Shown here in pieces: positions 21,615 through 32,617 of a stretch of 64,000 bases of DNA. A model generated the notes under the pieces. It ran no database searches and was not told the origin of the DNA. It worked only from the letters and a program-made list of their open reading frames with translations. Made by a program: the position numbers and the translations under genes. The stretch is from Gymnopilus junonius (taxonomy: Eukaryota > Basidiomycota > Agaricomycetes > Agaricales > Galerinaceae): positions 46,270 through 110,269 of the forward strand of contig JADNYJ010000137.1 of the NCBI GenBank assembly GCA_015501075.1, read 5' to 3'. Every line of letters begins with the position of its first letter. Position 1 is the stretch's first letter.

Positions 21615-24600
21615 CTCCCCCTTGGTCAGGCAACACTCCAAGTTCGTACGTAAAATTCTCGTGTGCCGGTTTATTTAGTGCTTTGGTAAATATATCCGCG
21701 AGGTTTTCATCCGTTTTGATGTAGACTACGTCGATAATTCCGGTTTCCACGAGATCTCGTAAGAAATGATAAGATATGTCGATATGCTTTGTTCTCGCAT
21801 GGAATTCCGGGTGGTGAGAAATTGAGATAGCTGCCTGATTGTCCGAAAAAATAGTGGAGGTCGTCGGGATTGGTAAATCGAGCTCCGAAAATAAAGATCT
21901 ATGCCAAATTACTTGTTTGGCAATATGAGTGGTGGAGACATATTCTGCCTCAGCTGTTGAAAGAGCAACAGTATTTTGCTTTTTTGAGCTCCAGGCAATG
22001 GCTCCCCCTGCCATAGTAATTACATAACCGCTGATTGATTTTCTGTCGAGGTCGGCAGCCCAATCAGCATCACAATAGATGTGTAATTGATCATTTAATA
22101 AATGATCTTCTTCTCCTCTGAACGTGAGAGCGTGGTTCCGGGTACCTTTGAGGTAATGAAATATTCGTTTTACGGCTGCCCAGTGTTTTGGTTTTGGATT
22201 TGATGTGTATTGTGCAAGTTTATGAGTTGAATAAGCAATATCCGGTCGTGTTCCATGCACCAAGTACATTAATGATCCAATAAGCGCCGCATATCCGTGA
22301 GAGATCAAAGTTTCTTCATCCTCCTTGTCGACATTTCCATATTTGGTGTTGTCATCAAGTTTAACATGGGGATCGAGGGGTGTCGTTACAGGGTTGGCAT
22401 CCTGTAATTTAAATTTCTTGAGTAGGATGTCGATAAAATGTGTTTGTGAGAGGATAATAATGTGGTCCCCTTGATGTATTTTGATTCCCAATAATAATGA
22501 CGGCTGTCCGAGTGACTTGATGTCAAAATGTGCTTGTAGATCCTTTTCCGTCGATCATTTTCTTCATCCGTTGTTGAGATAGCGATGAAATCATCGACCC
22601 ATATTAATAGAATCGTGAATTCTTCTCCGTTTCGCCTAATATAGCAGCAGTAGTCTGTTTTTAGCTGCGAGAATCCTAATTTTGTGAGTACGGAGTCGAG
22701 TTCATGGTTCCACACATTTCCGGCTTGCTTCAATCCATAAAGGGATTTGATTAATTTGCAGACGTGATCCATTCCGTCTGAATAGCCTTCCAGTTGTGCC
22801 ATAAATATCTCCTCCTTTAGGTTCCCATGTAGATAGGCGCCCTTGACATCAAATTGCCGTAATTTTAAATTGTGTATGGCGGCAAATGCGAGGATTGTGC
22901 GCAAAGTCTCGAAGCGCATGACTGGTGCAAAGGTCCCATCATTGCTGAAGTCTGTTCCGGGCTTCTGGGAAAATCCCTGAGCAACCAATCGTGCCTTGAA
23001 TTTAATTAATTTGCCGTTTTCATCATGCTTCTTGGTAAATACCCATCGGCAACCTATTGCTTTGCGGTCTGGAGGTAATTCAGCAATTTGCCATGTTCCC
23101 ATCTGCTGCAAAGTTCTATATTCTTCGTCCATAGCAGCCTTCCAATCAGCTGCTTCTTTTCCTGTAAGCGCTTCTTCAGGGTTCTTTGGTAAATCCAGTT
23201 CAGAAGCCATCAATGATAATTCTCCCTTCGTAAATAGTTCATCAAATGATTGGCTGATGGCTACATTGGCTCGTTCCTTAGCCGTTGATTTAGCTTTTGA
23301 TGATTCTGTAGGTCTGGAGATCTCCGGTTCAATAAATCGTGGTGCAGGAATGCGAGAGCTGGGATTTGCAAGGAGTTTGTAATCAATTTGTTTGGTCCTA
23401 TCACGTAAATTCCTTTGGTTTTGAGGTATTGTTTGCTGTCCATCAGGTGTAACAGGTCGATTTTCCTGTTTCTGATCATTTTCCGAAGGGGTTTGCTGGG
23501 GTGAATTGTCCAAAATCTCCCCCTCAGCTCGCAAACCCGGTAATTCGGTTGGACCTTGCCATTCCTTCGGCTCCTCATTTTCATTAAAGGTAAAATTCCG
23601 TGAGACCTTGACTGTCCGGGTGCGTGCGTCATAGTAACGGACTGCTTTTGATCCGTCATCGAATCCCATCAGCTTCATCTTCCTCGATTTTGGTTGTAAC
23701 TTTGTTCTATTTTGGGATTCATCCAAGATCCATACGTCACTGCCCCATTCTCGTAAGTGGGAAATGTCCGGCTTCTTTCCTTTGAAGGCTTCATAAGGGG
23801 TTTTGTCCTCCAATGCACGGGTAGGTGCCCAATTCCGTAGATAATTTGCATGTGCAATGGCTTCATCCCATAAAAATGCTGGCATTCCTTTTTCAATCAT
23901 CATTGCCCTTGCTAGTTCCAATAGAGTTCGATTAAATCTTTCTGCAACTCCATTTTGCGATGGTGAATAAGGTGCTGTTGCTTCAATTGTTATCCCTTTG
24001 CGAAGCGCCCAGTCCTTTAATTTCTGATTGATTAATTCCTTTCCATTGTCCATCCGGATCCATTTCACATGCCGCCCGGTTTGCCGCTCGATCCACTCCA
24101 CATGTCCTTCCACTTTAGCCTCGGCTTCTCCCTTGTTCCATAAAAATAGAACATGTCCATGCCGGGTGCAATCATCAATGAAAGAAACATAGTATCTTTG
24201 ATGTCCAATTGATTCAGTGGGTGCGGGTCCCCATACATCAGACATGACTCTCTCTCCTGGTAATTCTGCACGATGTTCTGCTTCCTTTGGGTATGCCCTA
24301 TGTGCTTGCTTTGCCTGTATGCAAGCCTCGCACGTGTGTGAAGGAATACTGGATTCATCTATTAATAGGCCTTCCACCAGATTGTCCGAATTAAGACGTT
24401 GCAGTGCTTTGATCAAGATGTGTCCGAATCTCCGATGCCATTGATCCCAAGATATTTTTGGCGTGGTTGCAATATTAGTGCGTTCTTGGTCCAGTATGAC
24501 TGCTCGGGCATGGAGTTTGAAGAGGTTCCCAACTAATGTTCCTTTCCCAATGACAATTCCATTTTTGTCCTTCAATATACATCCATTTTCTTGCTCGAGA

Positions 24601-24968
24601 ATTGTTCCTCCTGCTCGCAAAAATTTCCCATCCGAAAATAGACAGTTCTCGGCCTCGGGGACATATAGCGTGTCCGAAAGTTTGTGTGTAAAAATAGTTC
24701 CATCAACATCAAAGTTGACTGCCACGGTTCCTCGGCCTTTTGCGATGGTTTTGGCTCCTCCGAAGCCAGTTATTTCTTCATGTCCGGGATGGAATTCAAT
24801 AAATGCGTTACGGATATTGCAAATTGGTGAGGTAGTGCCGGAATCCTTTAGCCAATCATATTTGCCAATTTCTGAAGAGAAATTTCTGGGTGTGTGTGCC
24901 ATGTATGCCCTTTCATTTAAGGTTTGATTGACTTCTTGTACCTGGTTTGCCTTGTTCCGGTTCGGTCC
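21604..24968 (-). pseudogene. Copia Pol polyprotein (protease-integrase-RT-RNase H), one frameshift
   Basis: First frame 24902-22386: protease active site DSGTTS at about residue 21; integrase with the zinc-binding segment WHRRFGH...CEACIQAK, core residues D in MSDVWG, D in RMDNGKEL and E in NGVAERFN; reverse transcriptase with CRWVFTKK, FDVKGAYLHG and the catalytic WVDDF. Near 22550 one base is missing. The second frame (to 21604) carries the rest of RT (SLYGLKQ precedes the break; LLGIKIHQGD follows it) and RNase H (DADWAADLDRKSISGY, ALSTAEAEY, DNQAAI, RTKHIDI). The frame extends upstream of 24902 to the gag TGA, so the ATG there need not be the start. Trp in place of Tyr in the DD box is tolerated in fungal Copia elements. 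Confidence 0.9.
21615..21624 (-). other. Polypurine tract of the Copia element
   Basis: Minus strand CAAGGGGGAG immediately upstream of the 3' LTR, the expected primer for plus-strand DNA synthesis. Confidence 0.8.
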
Positions 24969-25757
24969 TCACCTTCCTTTGGGTCCTTGACCCTCGCGTC
25001 CTCCTCCTTTGGCCCAACAGTCCTTCGAGAGGTGACCTTTCTTGTGACAATTATAGCACTCCTTGTCTGAATTGTCCGATTTAGCGCTTGGCTTCCATTT
25101 TCCCTTCTCCTTTGCTTGTAGGGTAGTAGCCATGTCCACGGTCCGGCCTTTACGTCGCCGATCCTCTTCTAATAATATCGCAACTAGCTCGTGTGATTTC
25201 AACTCCGGTTTGTTGCCACTTGATCCGAGATAAGATGAGGTATAATTATCCCAAGATTCCGGAAGTGATGTGATCAAGATCATGACGAAATCTTCATCCG
25301 AAACGAGGTTACCCATAGTATGTAGTTCCTCCTGTAGCTTCCGTAGATTAGATACATGATCCACCATATTAAATCCTTCTTCAGCAGTGGCACGGTAAAG
25401 TGCTCTTCGAGTGGCAAGTATGCCTAAACGGCCCTTTGATTCCTTAACCATAGTGAGTTGTTTCCACATGTCACGCGCTGTCATGGCGCCACTGATGTGA
25501 ATCATTTCCGAGTCACCTAATGCCAATTCTATCCGCGTCCTGGCCTTCGAGTCCCCTAAATTCCATCTTTCCTGTATAGACACCTGATCCGAGGTGCTTG
25601 TTCCGTCGGCTGATTTTGGAGCATCTTCTAAGACATATTTCTCCAATCCAAGGTCACGTAATACCGCAAGCATATGTCGCTTCCACGGTAACCAATTGTC
25701 GGCCTTCAGCAATTCCATTCGGTAAGAGCCCGATGTATACGAAGCTTCTTCCGGCAT
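24969..25757 (-). CDS. Copia Gag polyprotein
   Basis: 262 codons from ATG at 25757. The N-terminal two thirds form a Copia-type gag (UBN2-like) domain: WLPWKRHMLAVLRDLGLEKY at about residues 22-41, a W-x2-L motif in MWKQLTMVKESKGRL, and FVMILITSLPESWD. A CCHC knuckle CYNCHKKGHLSKDC (C-x2-C-x4-H-x4-C) lies near residue 235. The frame ends at TGA 24969-24971. Pol continues in the same frame after it, so Gag-Pol is separated by a single stop. This could be read-through regulation of the Gag to Pol ratio or a CGA to TGA mutation. Gag forms the particle that packages element RNA. Confidence 0.9.
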   Translation of the reverse strand: MPEEASYTSGSYRMELLKADNWLPWKRHMLAVLRDLGLEKYVLEDAPKSADGTSTSDQVSIQERWNLGDSKARTRIELALGDSEMIHISGAMTARDMWKQLTMVKESKGRLGILATRRALYRATAEEGFNMVDHVSNLRKLQEELHTMGNLVSDEDFVMILITSLPESWDNYTSSYLGSSGNKPELKSHELVAILLEEDRRRKGRTVDMATTLQAKEKGKWKPSAKSDNSDKECYNCHKKGHLSKDCWAKGGGREGQGPKGR

Positions 25758-25844
25758 GTTGACGAGTTAAAAATAGGATGAGAGCGAGTGGGGCTGCCTA
25801 GCGGAGTAAGTCGAGTTGTTTCTTTGTTTGATTAGTTACGGCCG

Positions 25845-25856
25845 GGGCCCATAACC
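25845..25856 (-). other. Primer binding site matching the initiator tRNA-Met anticodon arm
   Basis: Directly next to the 5' LTR the minus strand reads GGTTATGGGCCC. Its complement GGGCCCATAACC is the anticodon stem-loop of eukaryotic initiator tRNA-Met (CAT anticodon), not a tRNA 3' end. Drosophila copia is primed this way by a 5' half of initiator tRNA cut in the anticodon stem. The same 12 nt follow the LTR of the second Copia element at 60839-60850. Confidence 0.75.
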
Positions 25857-26073
25857 TATTGAGCGCAGCGTAATAATTTGATATGAGATTGTAAAATACT
25901 CGACTGTCCTTTGGACAGTCTATATACCTATGTACATGTTCACTAGATAATTCTACTAATTTCTAAATACTGGAAAGTACTACGGCGGATGAGTAAGAAT
26001 ATTAATATGCGAAGGAATAAATAAGCGCCGTTAAGCGCGTCGCGTGTTGGCTGATCACCTGATTATCCCAACA
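25857..26073 (-). repeat. 5' LTR of the Copia element
   Basis: 217 bp. On the minus strand it starts TGTTGGGATAATCAGG and ends GCGCTCAATA. It should contain the promoter. Compared with the 3' LTR it has a single substitution. Confidence 0.95.
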
Positions 26074-26078
26074 CTGTC

Positions 26079-27810
26079 ATTTCCCATTCGAATCCTAGCT
26101 CAGTTCACCCATATATGCCTATTGCAGAACGACTACTTCCCGGCCGTCCATGTACTTTTGACACCGACTTTCTATGAGACGACAGTCAGCGGTACGTACA
26201 GCAATAACTCCCACCTATTACTCTGAGATGCGCGTATCTTTTTTGTATCTTAATTTCGTTCTTATTCTCTGGTTCTTCAGGAATTCATCGTGCAGTACGG
26301 GACATGTCATTTTAACTCTGCGGGCTTACTCAACCACTGTATGAGGCCGGGCCCAAAAAACGCAAGGATTGTTCACGGAAGACCCCCAGCCTCCACAGGG
26401 GAGCAGGCACCGTGCGGCTAGTATCATCTCTCGACCTTTATTAATCGTTAAACCAAGTCAGCTGTAGTCGTACGTCTCTTTCCTCCTCTCATCTCCTTTC
26501 CGTCCAGTTTTCCCTCCCCTTTCCTCCTTGTCGGCTACTAGACTCTTGTCTCCTCTCAATGTCTCAGTATCATGATAAGATCCTTCCTTCCTTCCTTCCT
26601 TCCTTCCTTCCTTCCATTCTTTGGATCTTCCAAAGTCAACCCAACACAAATCCACCCAGCCGCCTTCGAATCCTATCCATCTCCCTCTTGATTCGTCACT
26701 TCAATTTATGCCACAGTTGGATGACTAAAAATTTACGTGACCTAAAGGGGGAGTAATGACGGATGTGTCTAATATAGAAGGTGGCCGAAGACTGAGGTTT
26801 GGCGTTGGGTGATAAGCAGAACTTGGTGCGCAATGGTGTGTCTTTGGAATCAGAGACCGGGTCAGGTGGAGTTACTGCGCAAGTAGGATGCCATTGTAAG
26901 AAGGGTACTGTAGATGGATGGATATGGATATGCTGTGCTTGGTTGGTTTTAGTCAGATACGACGCTCCCTTGTCAGTTCGAGATGTCTATTTAAAGCAAC
27001 GGAAGGCGCATCTGGGGGTGGATAAGGAAAGAGAGGAGAGGATTGGATTGGATTGTATAGCTGGAAATCGGATCCTTGGTTTCATTGGATGCGTTGGATG
27101 CATTGATGGAATGGAATGGCGTCTCTCTGTTTTTTTTTTGCAGCAGGTGTGGTGCTTACTTGCTTTCACGTATACATTACCCTTATATTGTTTTGACTGG
27201 TCCTTCTTTTGGCATATATTATAAGCCAATACGATTCCACTAAATTTAGCCGTCTTCTTCGAACTCATATCCATTTCCCTCCTATTACGTTCGATCCATC
27301 AATGTGCTTCAGATGCGATGGAAAGGAGGGACTGGAACTTAGTCGATAGGTAGTGTGAGTGTGTAAGAGATCCTCCAAGATAAGATGAACACTGGCGTCG
27401 GTATTGGATTTGGGAATCGAGATGTGTCCTTGGTTTTTGGTGCAAGCGACACTTTGTCGATTTGTGCTGGGTATTTATGGGGAAACGAACCAGACTCCAC
27501 AGGAATGGAAGGACAAGGATCTCGTGTGCACTTTTTTTGCTCTATAAACATATATTTTATTTGCCTACTGTCTTCTCCTCTTCGGTGTCATGAACGGTCT
27601 ATCTCAGATGGACTTCATCACGCACTGTGTAATCAACAAAAGGTTTAAATCGTGGAATTATGTGGTAAGTGGCTGGATGGCTTCGGATTAATTGAAAATA
27701 CAACTTAAAGGTAGAATTACTTCAGAGATACTCAAGGAACTTACAAGTGCCATAGCTATTCTCGAGCAAAGCTCTATATGAAGCAGATTCTCACATAAAC
27801 TGTCATTCCA
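26079..27810. other. Spacer without recognised gene
   Basis: Contains the TTCC microsatellite and a 141-codon + frame at 26799-27224 with no domain, start context or splice structure that would support it. Left as non-coding. Confidence 0.35.
26580..26615. repeat. (TTCC)n microsatellite
   Basis: About eight to nine TTCC units. Confidence 0.9.
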
Positions 27811-28614
27811 TCATAAAACAAAGACGACTAAGCACATAATCAGTGCCAAAAAGATCCCCTTAAACCCGCCGCTGCTCAGCTGCTTCGAACCATTCGAAGC
27901 TGGGACACCCGAAGGGAAAAGTATAGCTGTCGTTGCGCTTGCTGTTGGAGGAGGCGTAGATTCAGTCAAGGTAAACATAGGAGCCGCTGTCGCTGTATAG
28001 AAGATGGTTTCGGTCTTGGTACCATTGAAGACCTGGACTTGAGCGCAATGGAATTCCGTCGCCGACGCACTAGGAGGCGCTGTAACTGTACATCCGGCTA
28101 CGCCAGTTACAGGGGTTGAAATAGTCTGGCTAGCGCTGCCAGAGACCGTGAATTCGTCAAAGTTAAATGAATTGCCAATGAAGCTCGCTCCTTCTTCAAT
28201 CGTATCTACACAGACAAAGGCCATTTATTTAGTCATATCTTGGACGACAGTTAAAAGGAAAGACTACGCACAGCTGAATGTTGTAACCGACGCGCTCAGA
28301 CTGGCAGCTGTTCCCGATCCAACTTCCGTGAACTCGGTTACAACTTGGCCGATGGCGTATTCGGTTATATTTCCTGGAAGGACATCAATCGCTGATACGC
28401 TCAGAATGGAGTTCGTCCCGAATGCTTGTGATGCTACTTGAGGACCGCCCGTTGGTCGTACGATCGCGGGAGTGTAGAGCGTGATAATAGCAGCTTGGTT
28501 TGGAAAAACTAGATTTTTACCGCATGTGAACTAAAGCATTGACGTAGGTCACTCATTGGGCTTACCTAGGTAGTTTGAGAGAAGTGCTGCGATTGCCAGT
28601 GGTCGGAAAGCCAT
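27811..28614 (-). CDS. Small secreted, probably GPI-anchored protein, type 1 (copy I)
   Basis: Three exons, 28566-28614, 28272-28508 and 27811-28205, give 226 residues with the same intron phases as copy E. Signal peptide: FRPLAIAALLSNYLVFPNQA, then AIITLYTP. Mature motifs: SAIDVLPGNITEYAIG, TIEEGASFIGNSFNFDEF, two Cys in the central domain, VQVFNGTKTE and ESTPPPTASATT. The tail is NGSKQLSSGGFKG plus a strongly hydrophobic end, consistent with GPI attachment. No lesion is seen. The first array and this copy are separated by 8 kb including the Copia insertion, so copy I may be the progenitor or an escaped duplicate. Function unknown, probably at the cell surface. Confidence 0.75.
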
Positions 28615-30521
28615 TTCAGAGAACGTTGAGGCGTAAGAACACGTTCCAAGAGCGAATGGCGAGACGTCAGAATATATGTGCCTTGGCAGAACGAATAGAA
28701 TGGAAGTTCATCAAGGATAACCAAGGTAACTGCAGTCTGCACAGCTTCCCCTCGTTGAACTCCGAAGGTGGCTAAAGCCTCAAGATCGGCCGGATCCGTA
28801 GCATAGGTAGTTAAGCGACTCGCGAGGACTTGAAAATTGAAGGCTCTCAGCAGCTATCGCAGTAAGACTCCATAGAGGTCAATCGCGTATGAGGCTCTGA
28901 TGTCCAATCCATGTCCATAGACTCCATCTCTTGACAGACGTGGTGCGTACTCAATTTATAGGAAGACGTGAGGGAAAGAAAGAGGAGTTAATGTAGTACA
29001 TATGATCTGACCTGTTATCGAAGCCAAGTCGTCCGAATGTTACCGACATCCGGATGAAGAAAGAGATAAGGAAATGTGGCGGTGGGGTTGCCTTCATCAA
29101 AAGCACAGAAGCGGTAAAATCTGTAGTCAAAACCAGAAGCTGTGCCGCATTTTTTAGGATATTTCATACAATACGAGGACAGATACCTGGTTGAGGTTGG
29201 GAGGACGGATTAGTATGGAGACTTGACGGAGACAAGGTGTAATTTTGGGGCCGGGTCAACCATACCGAAACCCCGGAGGCCCCTGGTAAACAAAAGCAAA
29301 TTCTGAAATCAATGACGGGCTACATTTTGATCAAGAACCACTCTCATTCAGACTCTTCTGCCACATTCAGGGTTATACTATCTTCGAGAGCTCTCAGCTT
29401 GTGCATTCTAAGTTTAACTCTCTTTAATTCCCTGTCTGACTTGGCTCGCCTCTACATGTACTATATGTCAAGCGCAAGTCAAGCAACACATACATAGCTT
29501 ATGTTCCGTGCCAGACGCCATTTATGCCGTTTTTATCGGTTCAAATACTCTCAAATGTGTTGCCCAGTTCTTCTTACATGTTTATTTCTTTCATTTTGAC
29601 GTTGGCGTTGTGTACTACAATGGAGGCTATGATTGTGACTTGCATTCGCAATATCATTGAACGCCACCGATTATTTGCGCTCTGAATCTAAATCGACTTC
29701 CGGACCAACGTGCGTTGTTACCTTTAGCTTAGTGATGGCGTAGATTTACTGACCTTGCCTGAATATGTGATAGGTTAATATACTTCTCATCGCCTGCTAT
29801 GTCCCCTTTCTGATCACAAATACTCTGCTCGCTGGGCTTTGTACCGTCGACTGGAGGCCCGCAAGAAGTATCTGCATTCGCGTCAAATCGCTGAAACAGT
29901 ATGCACAGCTCCCTTTTTCTCGTCACTCCTTTCCTTATCTTTCGTTCTTCTCAAGAGAGCGCAGTATCAATCCAGAAATGATATTCAAAAAGAACAAGTG
30001 AAGGCTTTTTGAACTGGGTCTTAAGGAATTGTTTCCTTGCTAATCCTTTGCGATTTGCTTCCGAGCCCCCTATTCCCGCACGCGTTCGCTTCCACCTCTT
30101 CCTCTGATATAGTGGCACCTCAGTACACGTTAAATACCAATCAAAGGATTGGTGGCGTAGATTCCCTTTGACAATCGCTGAGTACGTCCAAGAGGTGGCA
30201 GTTTCGCACACGACTCGGACCTGATGAGGTATTCCTTGGGAAGGGTTGTAGAAAGGATGGGACACGGAACTTGGTATCGTGATTTAAATAGCCCTATGAG
30301 AGAGTTACTTACCATCATCATCATCGAGGGAATAAAATGCTATGTGTGGTGTAATCTATCAGCTTAATGGTCTACCCGGCAAGTGCTGCGGTTTCAGTTC
30401 GACAGTCACCAGCCCTATTAATATTTACAATGGAGTCGTTCTCACCACGACGTGTACGACTGGAATAATGTAGATAATTAAGATATGTCGGAAACGTTGC
30501 TTTCTCGCTTTCACCATCACC
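28615..30521. other. Spacer without recognised gene
   Basis: Includes the promoter of copy I at its left end. Minus-strand frames at 29729-29926 and 29951-30265 show a mild coding appearance (Lys/Arg-rich) but no motif, and cannot be joined into a convincing model. Confidence 0.3.
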
Positions 30522-32543
30522 ATGGCCGCCGCTTCAGTATCAATGGAGCCTTCTTCCTCACCCAAGCTACCAGTGACGCCAGAAGAAGAAACTACCGGGC
30601 TCGAAATGCAAGTCCTAGGCAACATCATCTCGGCATTGGCGTACAGCGCAGTCATGATTTTATTCTGCTTATGTTTTTGGGCGCTGCAAAAGCCATCAAA
30701 GATGCACTCGAGGTGGATGCGGCCCCTTTTATACGCTTATATGGTGTACATGTTCGCCATGAGTACTACAGCATTTATTCAGGAAACTATCTACACCACG
30801 AAGGTCATCAAGAATGACATCTTTCCTAAAGGACCAGATCTGGTGAATAGAGGTTATCTACAACAGGTTCAATCCTAGAAACACGCTGGAACCTTCTTTG
30901 ATTTCGCTGGAAGCACTTGAGCCGGTTGCTCCCCGAGCCGCTCCAAGCAACTACTGGTTCGCCCCAATTCTCCCTATAATGGTAACCGAGTGTGAACTAG
31001 TTTCCAATATGTCATCACTCTGGTTCAATGTACTATACTTAGTTTTGAACATATCCAACACTGTTGAACACATTCGCAATGCTACGCAGCCTGAAGAACG
31101 CGCTGTTTGCTCTTCTTGAGGACTCTACAATAACCACTGAAGAGCTAGTGACTTGCGTGAATCATTGCACAGAAGGTGCAGATGATACAATAGGCACTTT
31201 CATGATGCAACTTTGCAAAGGTTCTCGAGAAACTGCGTATCCTCGACAGAGTGGGTTTAGGATCACACAAGAGAAATTGAGGGCTTTTGATCGACGAGAC
31301 TGTCTTTATAGGTTTCGGTAAGCCAAGAATTTTAATCTGAGACGATGAGCGGCGCTGATAGAGGTGCAACTGAGCTAAACCCGAGAATCTCACGCAGATC
31401 GCCCAGTCGGGATGATCACGGCAGCCACACGCTATATAAGTGAACTGGCTTGAGAAGTGGGGAGGGGTGGTGTGAGGTGGTGCTTCGTGGAGCACTCAAA
31501 TGATGGTTGATTTCGGTCGTTCGATTCAGGATTAAACCTGTTGCAGATAACCTCTAATTACCTCACTTCGCTTGGAGAACCGCTGCCTTTGCCTTTTACG
31601 ATATGGGTGCCGATGGCTTCATGGTGCGTTGTTCATTAATCGAGCTGAATTTTGTAGAACTTCACGTTTCACTGCACACTATAGCTCTGGCGATGTATCG
31701 TTCTCTATCAAGGTATTGGTCCCATCAAGTATCTAATTTTGACGGTAGTTTTAGGGGTACTTGGGTTAACGTCTTTGGGTATACCTTTCGTCTGACATCA
31801 ATGGGAATGAAAAGTTGATATTTGGAATATTAGCTATTGGAATCGCTTTCTTTGTCGTCGCAGGAATCTATCAAACTCAACAAGGAAAATCGGTGCTACC
31901 CTTCGTACCTGACAGTCTCGCCCTTCCTTTTCAAAATAGCAAGCAAAGCGCCATCTCATCCTTTGTCATGTTCTGCACGACATTTGTCAATCTTACTCTC
32001 ACCTCTCTGATATTCTTCCGCCTTTTATACTACCAGAGATTTATCAGCAAGACGTTGGGGACTGCGCACGCGTCACCGTATACGAGGGTTATCACGATGT
32101 GTGTTGAGTCGTGTGCGCTTATTGTGGTGATAAGCACCACGAACATAGTGATGATCATCTCGAACCATGTTGGATATTTGATCCCATTCATGCTTCTTCC
32201 TCATATTTGTGTTCGTTCCCGGCTCCTTCTTCCAAAATGCCTACCTGAGTTGATCATCTGACCTCCATTCTAGGTTCTCTCACCCCTCCTCATCGTCTAC
32301 CGCGTAGCGATTGGAAGATCCGCCAACACCAAAAGGCCTTCGTCAAACCGTACTGCTGGTCAGGAAAATGATAATGGAACTGAACATTATACGAGCATCC
32401 GATTCAATCACCCTACGTCGACAGCAGGGACACACAATGCCGACGACTCACTCTCCAGCGATTCAACACACACCAATCCTGCGATACCACTTAGCAATAT
32501 GGGAACAAAAACTGAATGGAAAGATTCAACCATAGGAATTTAG
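30522..32543 (+). pseudogene. Seven-TM membrane protein, basidiomycete-specific family (one frameshift)
   Basis: Exon 1 from ATG 30522 to about 30863 encodes TM1 (NIISALAYSAVMILFCLCF) and TM2 (LLYAYMVYMFAMSTTAFI). Later exons: from 31547 (GEPLPLPFTIW), 31685-31778 (WRCIVLYQ, LILTVVLGVLGLTS), 31834-32210 (TM5-TM7, with FVNLTLTSLIFFRLLY, MCVESCALIVVISTT and YLIPFMLLPHIC) and 32274-32543 (LLIVYRVAIGRS, then a hydrophilic Ser/Thr/Asn-rich tail). Within the exon ending at 31623 the frame shifts at ATATGGGTGCC (31601-31611): one G more would join FTIW to GADGFM. The 680 bp between exon 1 and 31547 is far longer than other introns here and may contain decayed exon or inserted sequence. Function unknown; such proteins are predicted plasma-membrane receptors or transport-associated proteins. 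Confidence 0.6.
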
Positions 32544-32617
32544 GGACAGTCGCCGTAAAGGGAGCTTGTTTAATTTATTAGAACAACAGTCAGAATAAAA
32601 CATTTAAAAACATGTTT

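Larger units (their letters stand above)
21393..26078 (-). mobile_element. Ty1/Copia retrotransposon, young insertion
   Basis: Complete element on the minus strand. It has LTRs 25857-26073 (5') and 21398-21614 (3'), each 217 bp, flanked by the 5-bp target duplication ctgtc (21393-21397 and 26074-26078). The LTRs differ at one position only: C at 21549 versus T at 26008, a CpG to TpG change. Internal order is PBS, gag with zinc knuckle, protease, integrase, reverse transcriptase, RNase H, polypurine tract: the Copia order. The near-identical LTRs mean a recent insertion. It splits the secreted-protein array between copies H and I. One TGA between gag and pol and one frameshift in RT interrupt the reading frame. 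Confidence 0.95.

Noticed and set aside
26799..27224. 141-codon plus-strand frame rich in Trp and Cys
   Set aside because: No homology or motif recognised, odd composition, no support from neighbours.
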